Origin: Lawsonibacter celer
GTDB lineage: Bacteria > Bacillota > Clostridia > Oscillospirales > Oscillospiraceae
Direction: 5' to 3'
DNA: 64,000 nucleotides
Assembly: GCF_014281125.1 (NCBI RefSeq)
Contig: NZ_JACOEA010000001.1
Coordinates: 186,001 to 250,000, forward strand
The position numbers and the translations under genes are program-made. Positions 35,586-42,853 of this stretch are shown piece after piece; the stretch's first letter is position 1; every line of letters starts with the position of its first letter. Under the pieces are notes generated by a model that worked only from the letters and a program-made list of their open reading frames with translations, made no database searches and was not told the origin of the DNA.

Positions 35586-35633
35586 AGCAAGATTCCCCAT
35601 AAAGCCCCCAAAGCCCCCACATCCCATGGCAAA

Positions 35634-35663
35634 CCGAGAGGGCAGCTTCGGCTGTCCTCTCGG
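35634..35663 (+). other. intercistronic stem-loop before the BKACE gene
   Basis: CCGAGAGG pairs with CCTCTCGG at 35656-35663 around a CTTCG-containing loop, 45 bp before the BKACE start. No T-run follows at once, so partial termination or transcript protection is possible. Confidence 0.4.
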
Positions 35664-35708
35664 CGGAATCAACACTTTTTCAACATAACATGAGGAGGTC
35701 TTTTTATT

Positions 35709-36560
35709 ATGGCAAAGAAAACAATCATCACTGCCGCCCTCACCGGCGCGCTGACCCCAAGGGGCTACAAGATTCCTGAGACCCCTGAGCAGATTGCTGC
35801 GGACGCCTATGCCTGCTGGAAGGCGGGCGCAGCAGTAGTCCACCTGCATATGCGTGACGATGAGGGATTGGGCACCATGGACCGCGAAAAGTTTGCTGAA
35901 ACGGTTCGCCTGATTCGTGCGCATGAGGACTGTGACGTGGTCATTAACTGCACCTCCTCTGGCGCTGTGAAGATGCCGCCGGATGAGGGCCGTATTCAGC
36001 ACTTTGAGACCCTGCCCGAGATCGAGATGGGTTCCTTTGACGCCGGTTCCATGAACTGGGGTTGCGCCTATGTCTTTGAAAATTCCCCCCGCTTCCTGGA
36101 GAAGCTGTGCGACTGCTATCTCCGCAATGACGTGAAGCCGGAGATGGAGATCTTCGACCGCGGCATGCTGGGCAATGTGAACTATTATGTGAAAAAGGGT
36201 CTGGTCAAGACCCCTGTGTACTATCAGTTCGTGCTGGGCGTGCTGGGTGGTCTGGAGGCCACCCCGGAAAACCTGCTGAACTTGGTGCAGCACATCCCCG
36301 AGGGCTCTCTCTGGTCCGCCTTCGGCATCGGTGCCGGCCATATGCCCATTATGTATACTGCCTTGGCTCTGGGCGGCCATATCCGCGTGGGCCTGGAGGA
36401 TAATGTGGTTTACGGTAAGGACGAAAACGGCGAGAAGATCATGGCCACCAACGTGATGCTGGTGGAGCGCGCGGTGCGCGCGGTCAAGGACTTTGGCAAC
36501 GATGTGGCTACGCCCGCCGAGGCCCGTGAGATTTTGGGGATCAAGCCCTTTGTGCGCTGA
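35709..36560 (+). CDS. BKACE-family beta-keto acid cleavage enzyme (Kce/DUF849)
   Basis: A 283-residue TIM-barrel Zn enzyme of the beta-keto acid cleavage family (first known as 3-keto-5-aminohexanoate cleavage enzyme). It condenses a beta-keto acid with acetyl-CoA and releases acetoacetate plus a new acyl-CoA. The metal ligands HLH (His45 and His47 in VVHLHMRD), NCTSSG, GSFDAGSMN and GLEDNVVYG are visible. GAGGAGGTC precedes the start. No lysine-fermentation genes (kamA, kdd, kal) accompany it, so it belongs to a different substrate class. Partner genes SDR, thiolase and CoA-transferase could complete the acetoacetate cycle. The stem 36588-36621 follows. Confidence 0.92.
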   Translation: MAKKTIITAALTGALTPRGYKIPETPEQIAADAYACWKAGAAVVHLHMRDDEGLGTMDREKFAETVRLIRAHEDCDVVINCTSSGAVKMPPDEGRIQHFETLPEIEMGSFDAGSMNWGCAYVFENSPRFLEKLCDCYLRNDVKPEMEIFDRGMLGNVNYYVKKGLVKTPVYYQFVLGVLGGLEATPENLLNLVQHIPEGSLWSAFGIGAGHMPIMYTALALGGHIRVGLEDNVVYGKDENGEKIMATNVMLVERAVRAVKDFGNDVATPAEAREILGIKPFVR

Positions 36561-36587
36561 TTCTATGCCCTGTTGAAAAAACTGATT

Positions 36588-36621
36588 CCCGGCGGAACGC
36601 CTTACCGGGAGCTCCGCCGGG
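36588..36621 (+). terminator. stem-loop after the BKACE gene
   Basis: CCCGGCGGA pairs with TCCGCCGGG around a 16-nt loop. There is no T-run, so termination is uncertain. Confidence 0.4.
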
Positions 36622-36650
36622 GATCATGCAAAATTTCTTCGAAAACAGGG

Positions 36651-36679
36651 TTGACAAAAGGAAGTGATTTTGTTAATAT
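36651..36679 (+). promoter_or_regulatory. promoter of tRNA-Ala copy 2
   Basis: TTGACA (36651-36656), 17-nt spacer beginning AAAGG, TAATAT (36674-36679). Confidence 0.8.
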
Positions 36680-36712
36680 AATCTTCGCCTAATACGGGTA
36701 TGAAGTTCAAAT

Positions 36713-36788
<76 letters not shown>

Positions 36789-36792
36789 AAAG

Positions 36793-36822
36793 CCTCGAAA
36801 TCGTAAGATTTCGGGGCGTTTC
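36793..36822 (+). terminator. terminator after tRNA-Ala copy 2
   Basis: CCTCGAAATC (36793-36802) pairs with GATTTCGGGG (36807-36816), then CGTTTCTTT. Its position matches the terminator after copy 1. Confidence 0.65.
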
Positions 36823-36861
36823 TTTGCTCAGGTGCAAAGAAACTTTCGGGCATACAAACAG

Positions 36862-36890
36862 CAGCAGTCTGATCCCGCTTATCTCTGCCA
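36862..36890 (+). pseudogene. decayed tRNA 3' end after copy 2
   Basis: CAGCAGTCTGATCCCGC then TTATCTCTGCCA repeats the T-arm/acceptor 3' half of the upstream tRNA with substitutions. The 100 nt between tRNA and remnant also align with the same stretch after copy 1 (shared TGCAAAGA and ACAAACA blocks), so both loci come from one duplicated unit. Confidence 0.65.
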
Positions 36891-36891
36891 A

Positions 36892-36921
36892 AGAAAGGAC
36901 ATCCTTATGGATGTCCTTTCT
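36892..36921 (+). terminator. second terminator after tRNA-Ala copy 2
   Basis: A 13-bp stem (36892-36904 with 36909-36921), loop TTAT, followed by GTTTACG. Confidence 0.6.
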
Positions 36922-36985
36922 GTTTACGAAGAATGCCGGGCGCAGAAAACTCGCCTCAGAGCGGCGGCCTCTGATGTGTCGGAGC

Positions 36986-37029
36986 CCATAAGAAAAGGAC
37001 ACGGCGGAAACCGTGTCCTTTTCTTATGG
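36986..37029 (-). terminator. terminator of tRNA-Gly
   Basis: A 19-bp stem (36986-37004 with 37011-37029) that begins at the CCA end of the leftward tRNA and contains a T-rich 3' arm (CCTTTTCTTAT). Confidence 0.75.
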
Positions 37030-37100
37030 AGCAGGTGAGGGGAATCGAACCCCCGTGTTCAGCTTGGGAAGCTGACATTCTGCCATTGAACTACACCTGC
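37027..37100 (-). tRNA. tRNA-Gly(CCC)
   Basis: A 74-nt leftward cloverleaf with encoded CCA. Acceptor GCAGGTG/CACCTGC, anticodon stem TCAGC/GCTGA, loop TTCCCAA giving anticodon CCC, T-loop GTTCGATT. Confidence 0.93.
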
Positions 37101-37191
37101 AGGTGGTGACTTGATAAAGTATAGCACAGGTTTCCACGTTTGGCAAGAGGAAAGCGGCCTTCTTTTTTCTGCAAAAAACACAGAAATTCAA

Positions 37192-37220
37192 TTGCATTTA
37201 AAACTAGAATGTAGTATCAT
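37192..37220 (+). promoter_or_regulatory. sigma-A promoter of the second TetR gene
   Basis: TTGCAT (37192-37197), 17-nt spacer, TATCAT (37215-37220). Confidence 0.7.
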
Positions 37221-37223
37221 TTA

Positions 37224-37240
37224 TTAAACACCTGGTTTAA
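37224..37240. promoter_or_regulatory. TetR-type operator TTAAAC-N5-GTTTAA
   Basis: A 17-bp palindrome with 6-bp arms that covers the expected transcription start of the TetR gene, so self-repression is likely. Confidence 0.65.
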
Positions 37241-37264
37241 AAACAATTGGAAAGGGTGGCTGGC

Positions 37265-37885
37265 ATGAGTAAAAAGCAGGCGCTGACGGAGTTTCATCGG
37301 GGTTCCATTTTGGCGGCGGCGGAGCGGCTTTTCGCGGAAAAGGGTACTGAGCGGACGACGAGGGACGATATTGCCAGAGAGGCTGAATACAGCAAGGCCA
37401 CCCTGTATGTGTATTTCCAGAGCAAGGTGGAGATCATCAACGCCATCCTGCTCAGCGGGATGGTGCTGCTGAAGAAAAAGATACATGAGGCGATTGAGAG
37501 CCAGCCCGACTGGCTGCCGGCCTACGACGCCGTGTGTGCCGCGATTATCCGGTTTTACGACGATAACCCCACCGCCTTTGACGCGGCCACCGGCGGCATT
37601 TGCCTGGAGGAAGAGGATGCCAAAGGCGTAACCGAGATCCTGCGGGTGAGCAAGGAAATTGACGAGGAGCTGGCCGCTTTTCTGGAGCGGGGGACTGCCT
37701 CTGGTGTGGTGCGGCCCGATCTGCCGCCCATGGAGACTGTGCTGCTGTTTTGGGCGGCCCTGGGAGGGATTGTGCGCGCCTCCAGCAGCCGGACCGGCCA
37801 CATTAAAGCGCTCTCCGGCCTGGACCGGGAGGCTTATCTCCAACGGGGAAGCCGGTTCCTGCTGGGCTGTGTGGTGAAAACGTAA
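37265..37885 (+). CDS. TetR-family transcriptional regulator
   Basis: A 206-residue regulator with an N-terminal HTH (AAERLFAEKGTERTTRDDIA, then YSKATLYVYFQSK at about 40-52) and a C-terminal ligand domain without recognised motif. ATG 37265 follows AAAGGGTGG; the TTG at 37247 is too close to the operator and lacks a ribosome site. No target gene is coupled to it: the next gene is convergent. It probably controls itself through the palindrome at 37224 and targets elsewhere. Confidence 0.88.
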   Translation: MSKKQALTEFHRGSILAAAERLFAEKGTERTTRDDIAREAEYSKATLYVYFQSKVEIINAILLSGMVLLKKKIHEAIESQPDWLPAYDAVCAAIIRFYDDNPTAFDAATGGICLEEEDAKGVTEILRVSKEIDEELAAFLERGTASGVVRPDLPPMETVLLFWAALGGIVRASSSRTGHIKALSGLDREAYLQRGSRFLLGCVVKT

Positions 37886-37903
37886 AACAGAGCTGGAAAT
37901 TGC

Positions 37904-37934
37904 GATGGGCGCCGCGGCCGCGGCGCCCATTTTA
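37904..37934. terminator. bidirectional terminator
   Basis: A perfect 26-bp palindrome (37904-37929) followed by TTTTA, between convergent genes; it reaches the stop codon of the YczE-like gene. Confidence 0.75.
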
Positions 37935-38609
37935 TTCGTTTGCCTCCGAAATGGGAGAGGCCGCCCCGCCGGCCAGCCAGCGGTCCACAAAGGCGGCCCG
38001 GCGCTTTAAGAATCGGGCAAATGTGCCCACCAGGACTGCGGCGATTGCAGTGCCCTCCCGCACCCCGGCCAGCCTGCCGTAGAGCACAAGGCCGATGACG
38101 GCGGCCAGCGCTGCCACGGTACAGTCAAAAGCTACCTTTGTGTAGCCAAAATCTGTATGAAAGGTGACCGACACGGCGCGGACAAAGGCCTCGCCCGGCA
38201 GCATGACCACATCGGCGGCCATCTCGGTATAAATACCAATACCCAGAATGAGACAACCGATCAAAAGGGAGACCAGCTGGAGTGGGTAGGACTGTGGATT
38301 CAGCGGGGCGAGCAGGGCCATGCTCACATCAATGAACCAGGAGAAAAGGAAGGACACGGGCAGCTGAAGCCAGTAGCGTTTGGGAAAATTTCGGCGGAGG
38401 AGCAGCAGCTGCAGGGCAATCAGAACCAGGCTCATATACAGGGTGAAGGCGCCGATCGTGGGGGGAAATCCAAGGCTTAGGGTGTAGGGGATGCTGGAGA
38501 TGGGCGAGGTGCCCAAATTCGCCTTGGTAATAAAGGCCACGCCGAAGGAATTGATAAAAAGTCCAACCAGCAAAAAGAGATACCGCCTGACCAGCTCGGT
38601 GCGCTTCAC
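37932..38609 (-). CDS. YczE/YitT-like membrane protein (GTG start)
   Basis: A 225-residue integral membrane protein with five or six hydrophobic segments and the YczE-like pattern FGVAFITKANLGTSPISSIPY. The GTG start is set by GGGAGGAATTACA and overlaps the MarR stop by 4 nt (GTGA), so it is co-translated with that regulator. Function unknown; the pairing suggests a transporter or permease-like protein induced by the MarR ligand. Confidence 0.8.
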   Translation of the reverse strand: MKRTELVRRYLFLLVGLFINSFGVAFITKANLGTSPISSIPYTLSLGFPPTIGAFTLYMSLVLIALQLLLLRRNFPKRYWLQLPVSFLFSWFIDVSMALLAPLNPQSYPLQLVSLLIGCLILGIGIYTEMAADVVMLPGEAFVRAVSVTFHTDFGYTKVAFDCTVAALAAVIGLVLYGRLAGVREGTAIAAVLVGTFARFLKRRAAFVDRWLAGGAASPISEANE

Positions 38610-39037
38610 TGTAATTCCTCCCAATCCACCATTTCTCCGCACAGAGCGAGCAGGCCGGCGCACAGCGCCTCCGGCTGCCCGGCGGGCAGGTTACGCAGCA
38701 GCTCGTGCTCCAGCTGCACAAACACGTTCTTTACCTGGGCCAATTTCTCACGGCCCAAAGGGGTCAGATACACATAGCTGGAGCGCCTGTCCCCAGGCTT
38801 TACACGCCGCTCCACCAGACCGTGTTCTTCCATGCGGCCGATCACACCGGTGACGGTGGCTGGATCCATCATGCATCCGGCGGCGATCTCCCGCTGGCGG
38901 CTGCCGTCGTGCAGCCCCAGATAGTCCAGAACCTTTGGCTGCCCAGAGGTCAGGCCGGATCCGGACAGGCGAAGGAACACCTGCTTCTGAAACAGCGCGT
39001 GGGCGGCCATCAGCAGATAATGAAAACTGGCATCCAA
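38606..39037 (-). CDS. MarR-family transcriptional regulator (TTG start)
   Basis: A 143-residue winged-helix regulator: recognition region CMMDPATVTGVIGRMEEHG and the wing ERRVKPGDRRSSYVYLTPLG. TTG 39037 has AAAGGGG 8 nt upstream. A further in-frame TTG at 39067 lies inside the operator and lacks a ribosome site. It is co-transcribed with the YczE-like gene from a strong promoter that overlaps a 29-bp palindrome, so it is surely autoregulated. Confidence 0.85.
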   Translation of the reverse strand: MDASFHYLLMAAHALFQKQVFLRLSGSGLTSGQPKVLDYLGLHDGSRQREIAAGCMMDPATVTGVIGRMEEHGLVERRVKPGDRRSSYVYLTPLGREKLAQVKNVFVQLEHELLRNLPAGQPEALCAGLLALCGEMVDWEELQ

Positions 39038-39055
39038 AAAATCTGCCCCTTTATA

Positions 39056-39084
39056 ATTGAGATACAAATTGTTTGTATCTCAAT
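39056..39084. promoter_or_regulatory. MarR operator, 29-bp palindrome
   Basis: ATTGAGATACAAA-TTG-TTTGTATCTCAAT has 13-bp perfect arms. It begins at the -10 box of the MarR promoter and covers the start site. Confidence 0.85.
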
Positions 39085-39111
39085 ATTACTCCAGGGAGGA
39101 GCGCCTGTCAA
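39083..39111 (-). promoter_or_regulatory. sigma-A promoter of the MarR/YczE operon
   Basis: On the minus strand TTGACA (39106-39111), 17-nt spacer, TAATAT (39083-39088). Confidence 0.8.
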
Positions 39112-39236
39112 CTCCGTTTTCCTCCCAGGATTCCAACGGGTTTTCCCGGGAAAGCGGTTGAGTATACTGGCGCAATGTGTTATAATATCCCATTAGCGCG
39201 TACAATAGAATATCTCACATAAATATGAGGTGTGTT

Positions 39237-40289
39237 ATGAAAATAGTGGTATTGGCGGGAGGGCTTTCGCCGGAGCGGAATGTGTCCCTCTCCACGGGAA
39301 CCATGGTGACGCAGGCGCTGCGCCGTCTGGGCCATCGGGCTGCCCTGGTGGATCTGTTTTTAGGGCTGGAGGAGAGCTGCGGCCCGCTGGAGGAGGTGTT
39401 TGACGCCCCCATCTCAGACGCGGCTAAAAAGATCAGCGCCCAGGCCCCGGATTTGGCGCAGGTAAAGGCGGCCCGCCGAGATCAGAGCGGTAGCATGTTC
39501 GGGGAGAATGTGCTGGAGCTGTGCAGACAGGCTGACCTGGTGTTCCTGGCGCTCCACGGAACCTGCGGGGAGGACGGCAAGGTGCAGGCCGCCCTGGACC
39601 TGCTGGGGATCCCCTTTACAGGGGCGGGCTACCTGGGCAGCGCCATCGCCATGGATAAGGATCTGACCAAGCGCCTGGTGTCGGAGCGGGTGAGCACGCC
39701 GGGCTGGAAGACGGTGGAGTACACCGCCGCCGACATCGACGGCCTGGCGGCCTCCGCACGCCTGCCACTGGTGGTCAAGCCGGTGGCCAGCGGCTCCTCC
39801 ATCGGCGTATCCATCGCCCATACGGAGGAGGAGCTCCGCAGGGCACTGACAGACGGCGTGCGCCTGGGCGGGCGCACCGTGCTGGAGCAGTACGTAGCGG
39901 GCCGGGAAATTCAGGTGGGCATTCTGGAGGACCGGGCGTTGCCGCCCATTGAGATCATCCCCAAGCAGGGGTTCTACGACTATGAGAACAAATACCAGCC
40001 CGGCGCGGCGCTGGAGGTCTGCCCGGCGGAGCTCACCCCGGCAGAGACGGACCGGGTCCAGCAGGCGGCCCTGGAGGTGTACCGCGCCTTAGGGCTGAGC
40101 GTGTACTCCCGGGCAGACTTCATTCTAGCTCCGGATGGGGAGGTCTGGTTCCTGGAGATCAACACCCTGCCCGGCATGACACCCACCAGCCTGCTCCCGC
40201 AGGAGGCGGCCGCCGTGGGGATTGACTATGACCAGCTGGTGGAGCGCATTGTCAACGAGTCGCTGAAAGCCAGAAAAGAAGGAAGATAA
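39237..40289 (+). CDS. ddl: D-alanine--D-alanine ligase
   Basis: A 350-residue ATP-grasp ligase that joins two D-Ala for peptidoglycan. Visible are LAGGLSPERNVSLST at the N-terminus, ALHGTCGEDGKVQAALD, KPVASGSSIGVS and LEINTLPGMTPTSLLPQE. The omega loop reads YDYENKY, keeping the Tyr typical of D-Ala-D-Ala rather than D-Ala-D-Lac ligases. GAGGTGTGTT precedes ATG 39237. murF follows 14 nt later, so both ends of the D-Ala-D-Ala branch are co-expressed. Confidence 0.94.
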   Translation: MKIVVLAGGLSPERNVSLSTGTMVTQALRRLGHRAALVDLFLGLEESCGPLEEVFDAPISDAAKKISAQAPDLAQVKAARRDQSGSMFGENVLELCRQADLVFLALHGTCGEDGKVQAALDLLGIPFTGAGYLGSAIAMDKDLTKRLVSERVSTPGWKTVEYTAADIDGLAASARLPLVVKPVASGSSIGVSIAHTEEELRRALTDGVRLGGRTVLEQYVAGREIQVGILEDRALPPIEIIPKQGFYDYENKYQPGAALEVCPAELTPAETDRVQQAALEVYRALGLSVYSRADFILAPDGEVWFLEINTLPGMTPTSLLPQEAAAVGIDYDQLVERIVNESLKARKEGR

Positions 40290-40303
40290 GGGAGGTTTCC
40301 GCT

Positions 40304-41698
40304 ATGGAACCCATGACCATCCGGGAGATCATGCAGGCTGTGGGCGGCCGTATTCTGGGGGAGTTTGCCAACCTGACCCGGGAAGTCGCGCGGGTGGAGA
40401 CAGACAGCCGTACCATCCATCCCGGCTCCCTGTTCGTACCGCTGGTGGGGGAGCGCTTTGACGGCCACGCCTATATCAACGCCGCCCTGGAGGGGGGCGC
40501 CGCCGCCTGCTTCACCCAGCGGGAGCGGGAGAGCTATCTGCCGGGCAAGTGCTACATCAAAGTGGACTCCACCCAGAAGGCGCTGCGGGACTTGGCCAAA
40601 TACTACAAGAGCAAATTCCCCGCGCCCGTGGTGGCCCTGACCGGCTCGGTGGGGAAAACCACCACCAAGGACATGGTGGCGGCCGTGCTGGGGGAGCGGT
40701 ATTCGGTGCTCAAGACCGAGGGCAACCTCAACAATGAGATCGGCGTGCCCCTGACCCTGCTGCGGCTGAACCGGGAGCACCAGGTCGCCGTGCTGGAGCT
40801 GGGAATGAACCACGCCGGGGAGATTGACTACCTCTCCGCCCTTGTGGAGCCGGACGTGGTGCTGATGACCAACATCGGCGACTCCCACATTGAATTTTTC
40901 GGCTCCCGGGAGAAGATTCTGGAGGCCAAGAGCGAGATTTTCCACCACGCAAAGCCGGACGCCTTTGTGGTGCTCAACGGGGACGATCCCCTGCTGCGGG
41001 GGCTGGCAGGGCGCCTGCCCTACCGGGATGTGGCCCTGTGCGGCGCGGGGGCGGATATGGACTACCGGGCCGCCGGCTTAGAGAGCGACGGCAAGAGCGG
41101 CATGACCTGCCGCCTGACCACGCCCAAGGGGAGCTTCCAGGTGGAGATCCCCGCCTTGGGGGAGCACATGATCTACCCCACCCTGATGGCGGCCGCGGTG
41201 GGGGAGCACTTCGGCCTGACGGCGGAGCAGATCGCCTCCGGCGTGCTCCACTTCGCGCCCACCAAGATGCGCATGAATATCCTGCCCCGGCAGGGCGGCA
41301 TTACCATTCTCAACGATACCTACAACGCCAACCCCCAGTCCATGCGGGCGGCGGTGGAGGTGCTCTCCGGCGCAAAAGGGGAGTATAAGATCGCGGTCCT
41401 GGGGGACATGTTCGAGCTGGGGCCCCTGGCCCCCGCGCTCCACGCCGGCGTAGGGGAGTATCTAGGCAAGGCGGGGGTCGACTGCCTGGTGGCCGTTGGG
41501 GAGTTGGCCAGGCATATCTATGATGCCGCCCGGGAGGCCGGCGTGCCCGACTGCCACCTCTGCGCCACAAAGGAGGAGGCCCACGCCATACTGGATGGCG
41601 TGGTGCGCCCCAACGCCACCATCCTGGTCAAGGCCTCCCGGGGGATGGCCTTTGAGGAGTTGGTGGACTATCTCAAGTCCATCACCAAAGAGGCATAA
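40304..41698 (+). CDS. murF: UDP-MurNAc-tripeptide--D-Ala-D-Ala ligase
   Basis: A 464-residue Mur ligase of usual length. The ATP loop ALTGSVGKTTTKD is at 111-123, with ELGMNHAGEIDYLS and NDTYNANPQSM further on. It adds the dipeptide made by Ddl to the lipid precursor in the cytoplasm. GGGAGGTTTCCGCT precedes the ATG. It ends before a hairpin that belongs mainly to the convergent mtnA gene. Confidence 0.96.
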   Translation: MEPMTIREIMQAVGGRILGEFANLTREVARVETDSRTIHPGSLFVPLVGERFDGHAYINAALEGGAAACFTQRERESYLPGKCYIKVDSTQKALRDLAKYYKSKFPAPVVALTGSVGKTTTKDMVAAVLGERYSVLKTEGNLNNEIGVPLTLLRLNREHQVAVLELGMNHAGEIDYLSALVEPDVVLMTNIGDSHIEFFGSREKILEAKSEIFHHAKPDAFVVLNGDDPLLRGLAGRLPYRDVALCGAGADMDYRAAGLESDGKSGMTCRLTTPKGSFQVEIPALGEHMIYPTLMAAAVGEHFGLTAEQIASGVLHFAPTKMRMNILPRQGGITILNDTYNANPQSMRAAVEVLSGAKGEYKIAVLGDMFELGPLAPALHAGVGEYLGKAGVDCLVAVGELARHIYDAAREAGVPDCHLCATKEEAHAILDGVVRPNATILVKASRGMAFEELVDYLKSITKEA

Positions 41699-41738
41699 AC
41701 CTTTCCGCGCAGGACATTTTGTGGTGCCTCTGCGCAGC

Positions 41739-41783
41739 AAAAAACGGCCCCGGGCCGCCCTTTCGGGAGACCCGGCGGCCGTG
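41739..41783 (-). terminator. terminator of mtnA
   Basis: Leftward the stem ACGGCC (pairing with GGCCGT, 41744-41749 and 41777-41782, plus an inner GC stem) is followed by a run of six T. Confidence 0.7.
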
Positions 41784-41790
41784 TGCCGGT

Positions 41791-42780
41791 TTATCCAAAC
41801 AGCTTTGCGAGATTTTCCCGGAAGGGCGGATACAGGACGCCCCTCTCCGTGATGATGCCGGTGAGCAGGGTGTGGGGCGTCACATCGAAGGAGGGGTTGT
41901 ACACGTCCACGTCCTTGGGGGCGGTCTGGACGCCGGAAAGGGTGCGAACCTCCTCCTTGGCGCGCTGCTCGATGGGGATGTGGGCGCCGTCCGGAATGGA
42001 CAGGTCGATGGTGGAACAGGGCAGGGCAGTGTAGAAGGGCACCCCGTGGAAGTGGGCGTTGACCGCCACGGAGTAGGTGCCGATCTTGTTGGCGAAGTCG
42101 CCGTTGGCTGCCATGCGGTCGCAGCCCACCACCACCAGGTCGATCTTCCCCTGGGCCATGAGGCTGGCGGCCATGCCGTCGGTAATCAGGGTGGCGGGGA
42201 TATGGTCGCTCACCAGCTCGTAGGCAGTGAGGCGGGCGCCCTGGAGCAGGGGACGGGTCTCATCGGCATAAACCATATCCACTTTACCCTGCTCATGGGC
42301 GGCACGGATGACCCCCAGGGCAGTGCCGTAGCCGCCGGTGGCCAGGGCCCCGGCGTTGCAGTGGGTGAGGATGCGGGCATGCTCCGGTACCAACGCGGCC
42401 CCGTTGGCCCCCATGGCCCTGCACATGGCCACGTCCTCCCGGTGGATGACCTCGGCCTCGGCCAGGAGGGCCGCCGGGTCGCCGCCGCAGTCGGAGGCCT
42501 TACGCGCCATGCGGTCCAGGGCCCAGAACAGGTTGACCGCCGTGGGGCGGCTGGCCGCCAGATCCTCCCTGGCTTTGGTCAGATCGTCCCCCTTCAGGGC
42601 GGCCAAGCAGTAGGCGTAGGCGGCGGACACGCCGATGGCCGGCGCGCCCCGCACCACCATAGCGCGGATGGCGTCCACCACCGGGCGGTAGTCGGTGTAG
42701 GCGATCCACTCCTCTTTTACGGGGAGCTTGGTCTGATCCAGTAGGTAAAGTGTTTTCCCTTCCCAACGGATGGCTTCCAT
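41791..42780 (-). CDS. mtnA: methylthioribose-1-phosphate isomerase (aIF-2B family)
   Basis: A 329-residue isomerase that converts 5-methylthioribose 1-phosphate to the ribulose form in methionine salvage. Seen are VRGAPAIGVSAAYAY, THCNAGALATGGYGTALG with the conserved Cys, and VVGCDRMAANGDFANKIG with the acid Asp. ATG 42780 follows GAGGAGG. No other methionine-salvage gene is near, so it may instead act in a shunt or on other aldose 1-phosphates, as proposed for lone MtnA homologues. It diverges from the ABC-F gene across 73 bp. Confidence 0.93.
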   Translation of the reverse strand: MEAIRWEGKTLYLLDQTKLPVKEEWIAYTDYRPVVDAIRAMVVRGAPAIGVSAAYAYCLAALKGDDLTKAREDLAASRPTAVNLFWALDRMARKASDCGGDPAALLAEAEVIHREDVAMCRAMGANGAALVPEHARILTHCNAGALATGGYGTALGVIRAAHEQGKVDMVYADETRPLLQGARLTAYELVSDHIPATLITDGMAASLMAQGKIDLVVVGCDRMAANGDFANKIGTYSVAVNAHFHGVPFYTALPCSTIDLSIPDGAHIPIEQRAKEEVRTLSGVQTAPKDVDVYNPSFDVTPHTLLTGIITERGVLYPPFRENLAKLFG

Positions 42781-42853
42781 ATGGGGAACCTCCTCATTCT
42801 GTTCAATTCGAGTGTTATCATACCACAATGTGCATTGGGAGTAAAGAAACAAG

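Noticed and set aside
33645..36380. A 911-codon open frame on the minus strand
   Set aside because: It is antisense to AtoE and BKACE, which have clear motifs, ribosome sites and operon order. The translated product is rich in His, Gly and Gln and shows no domain.
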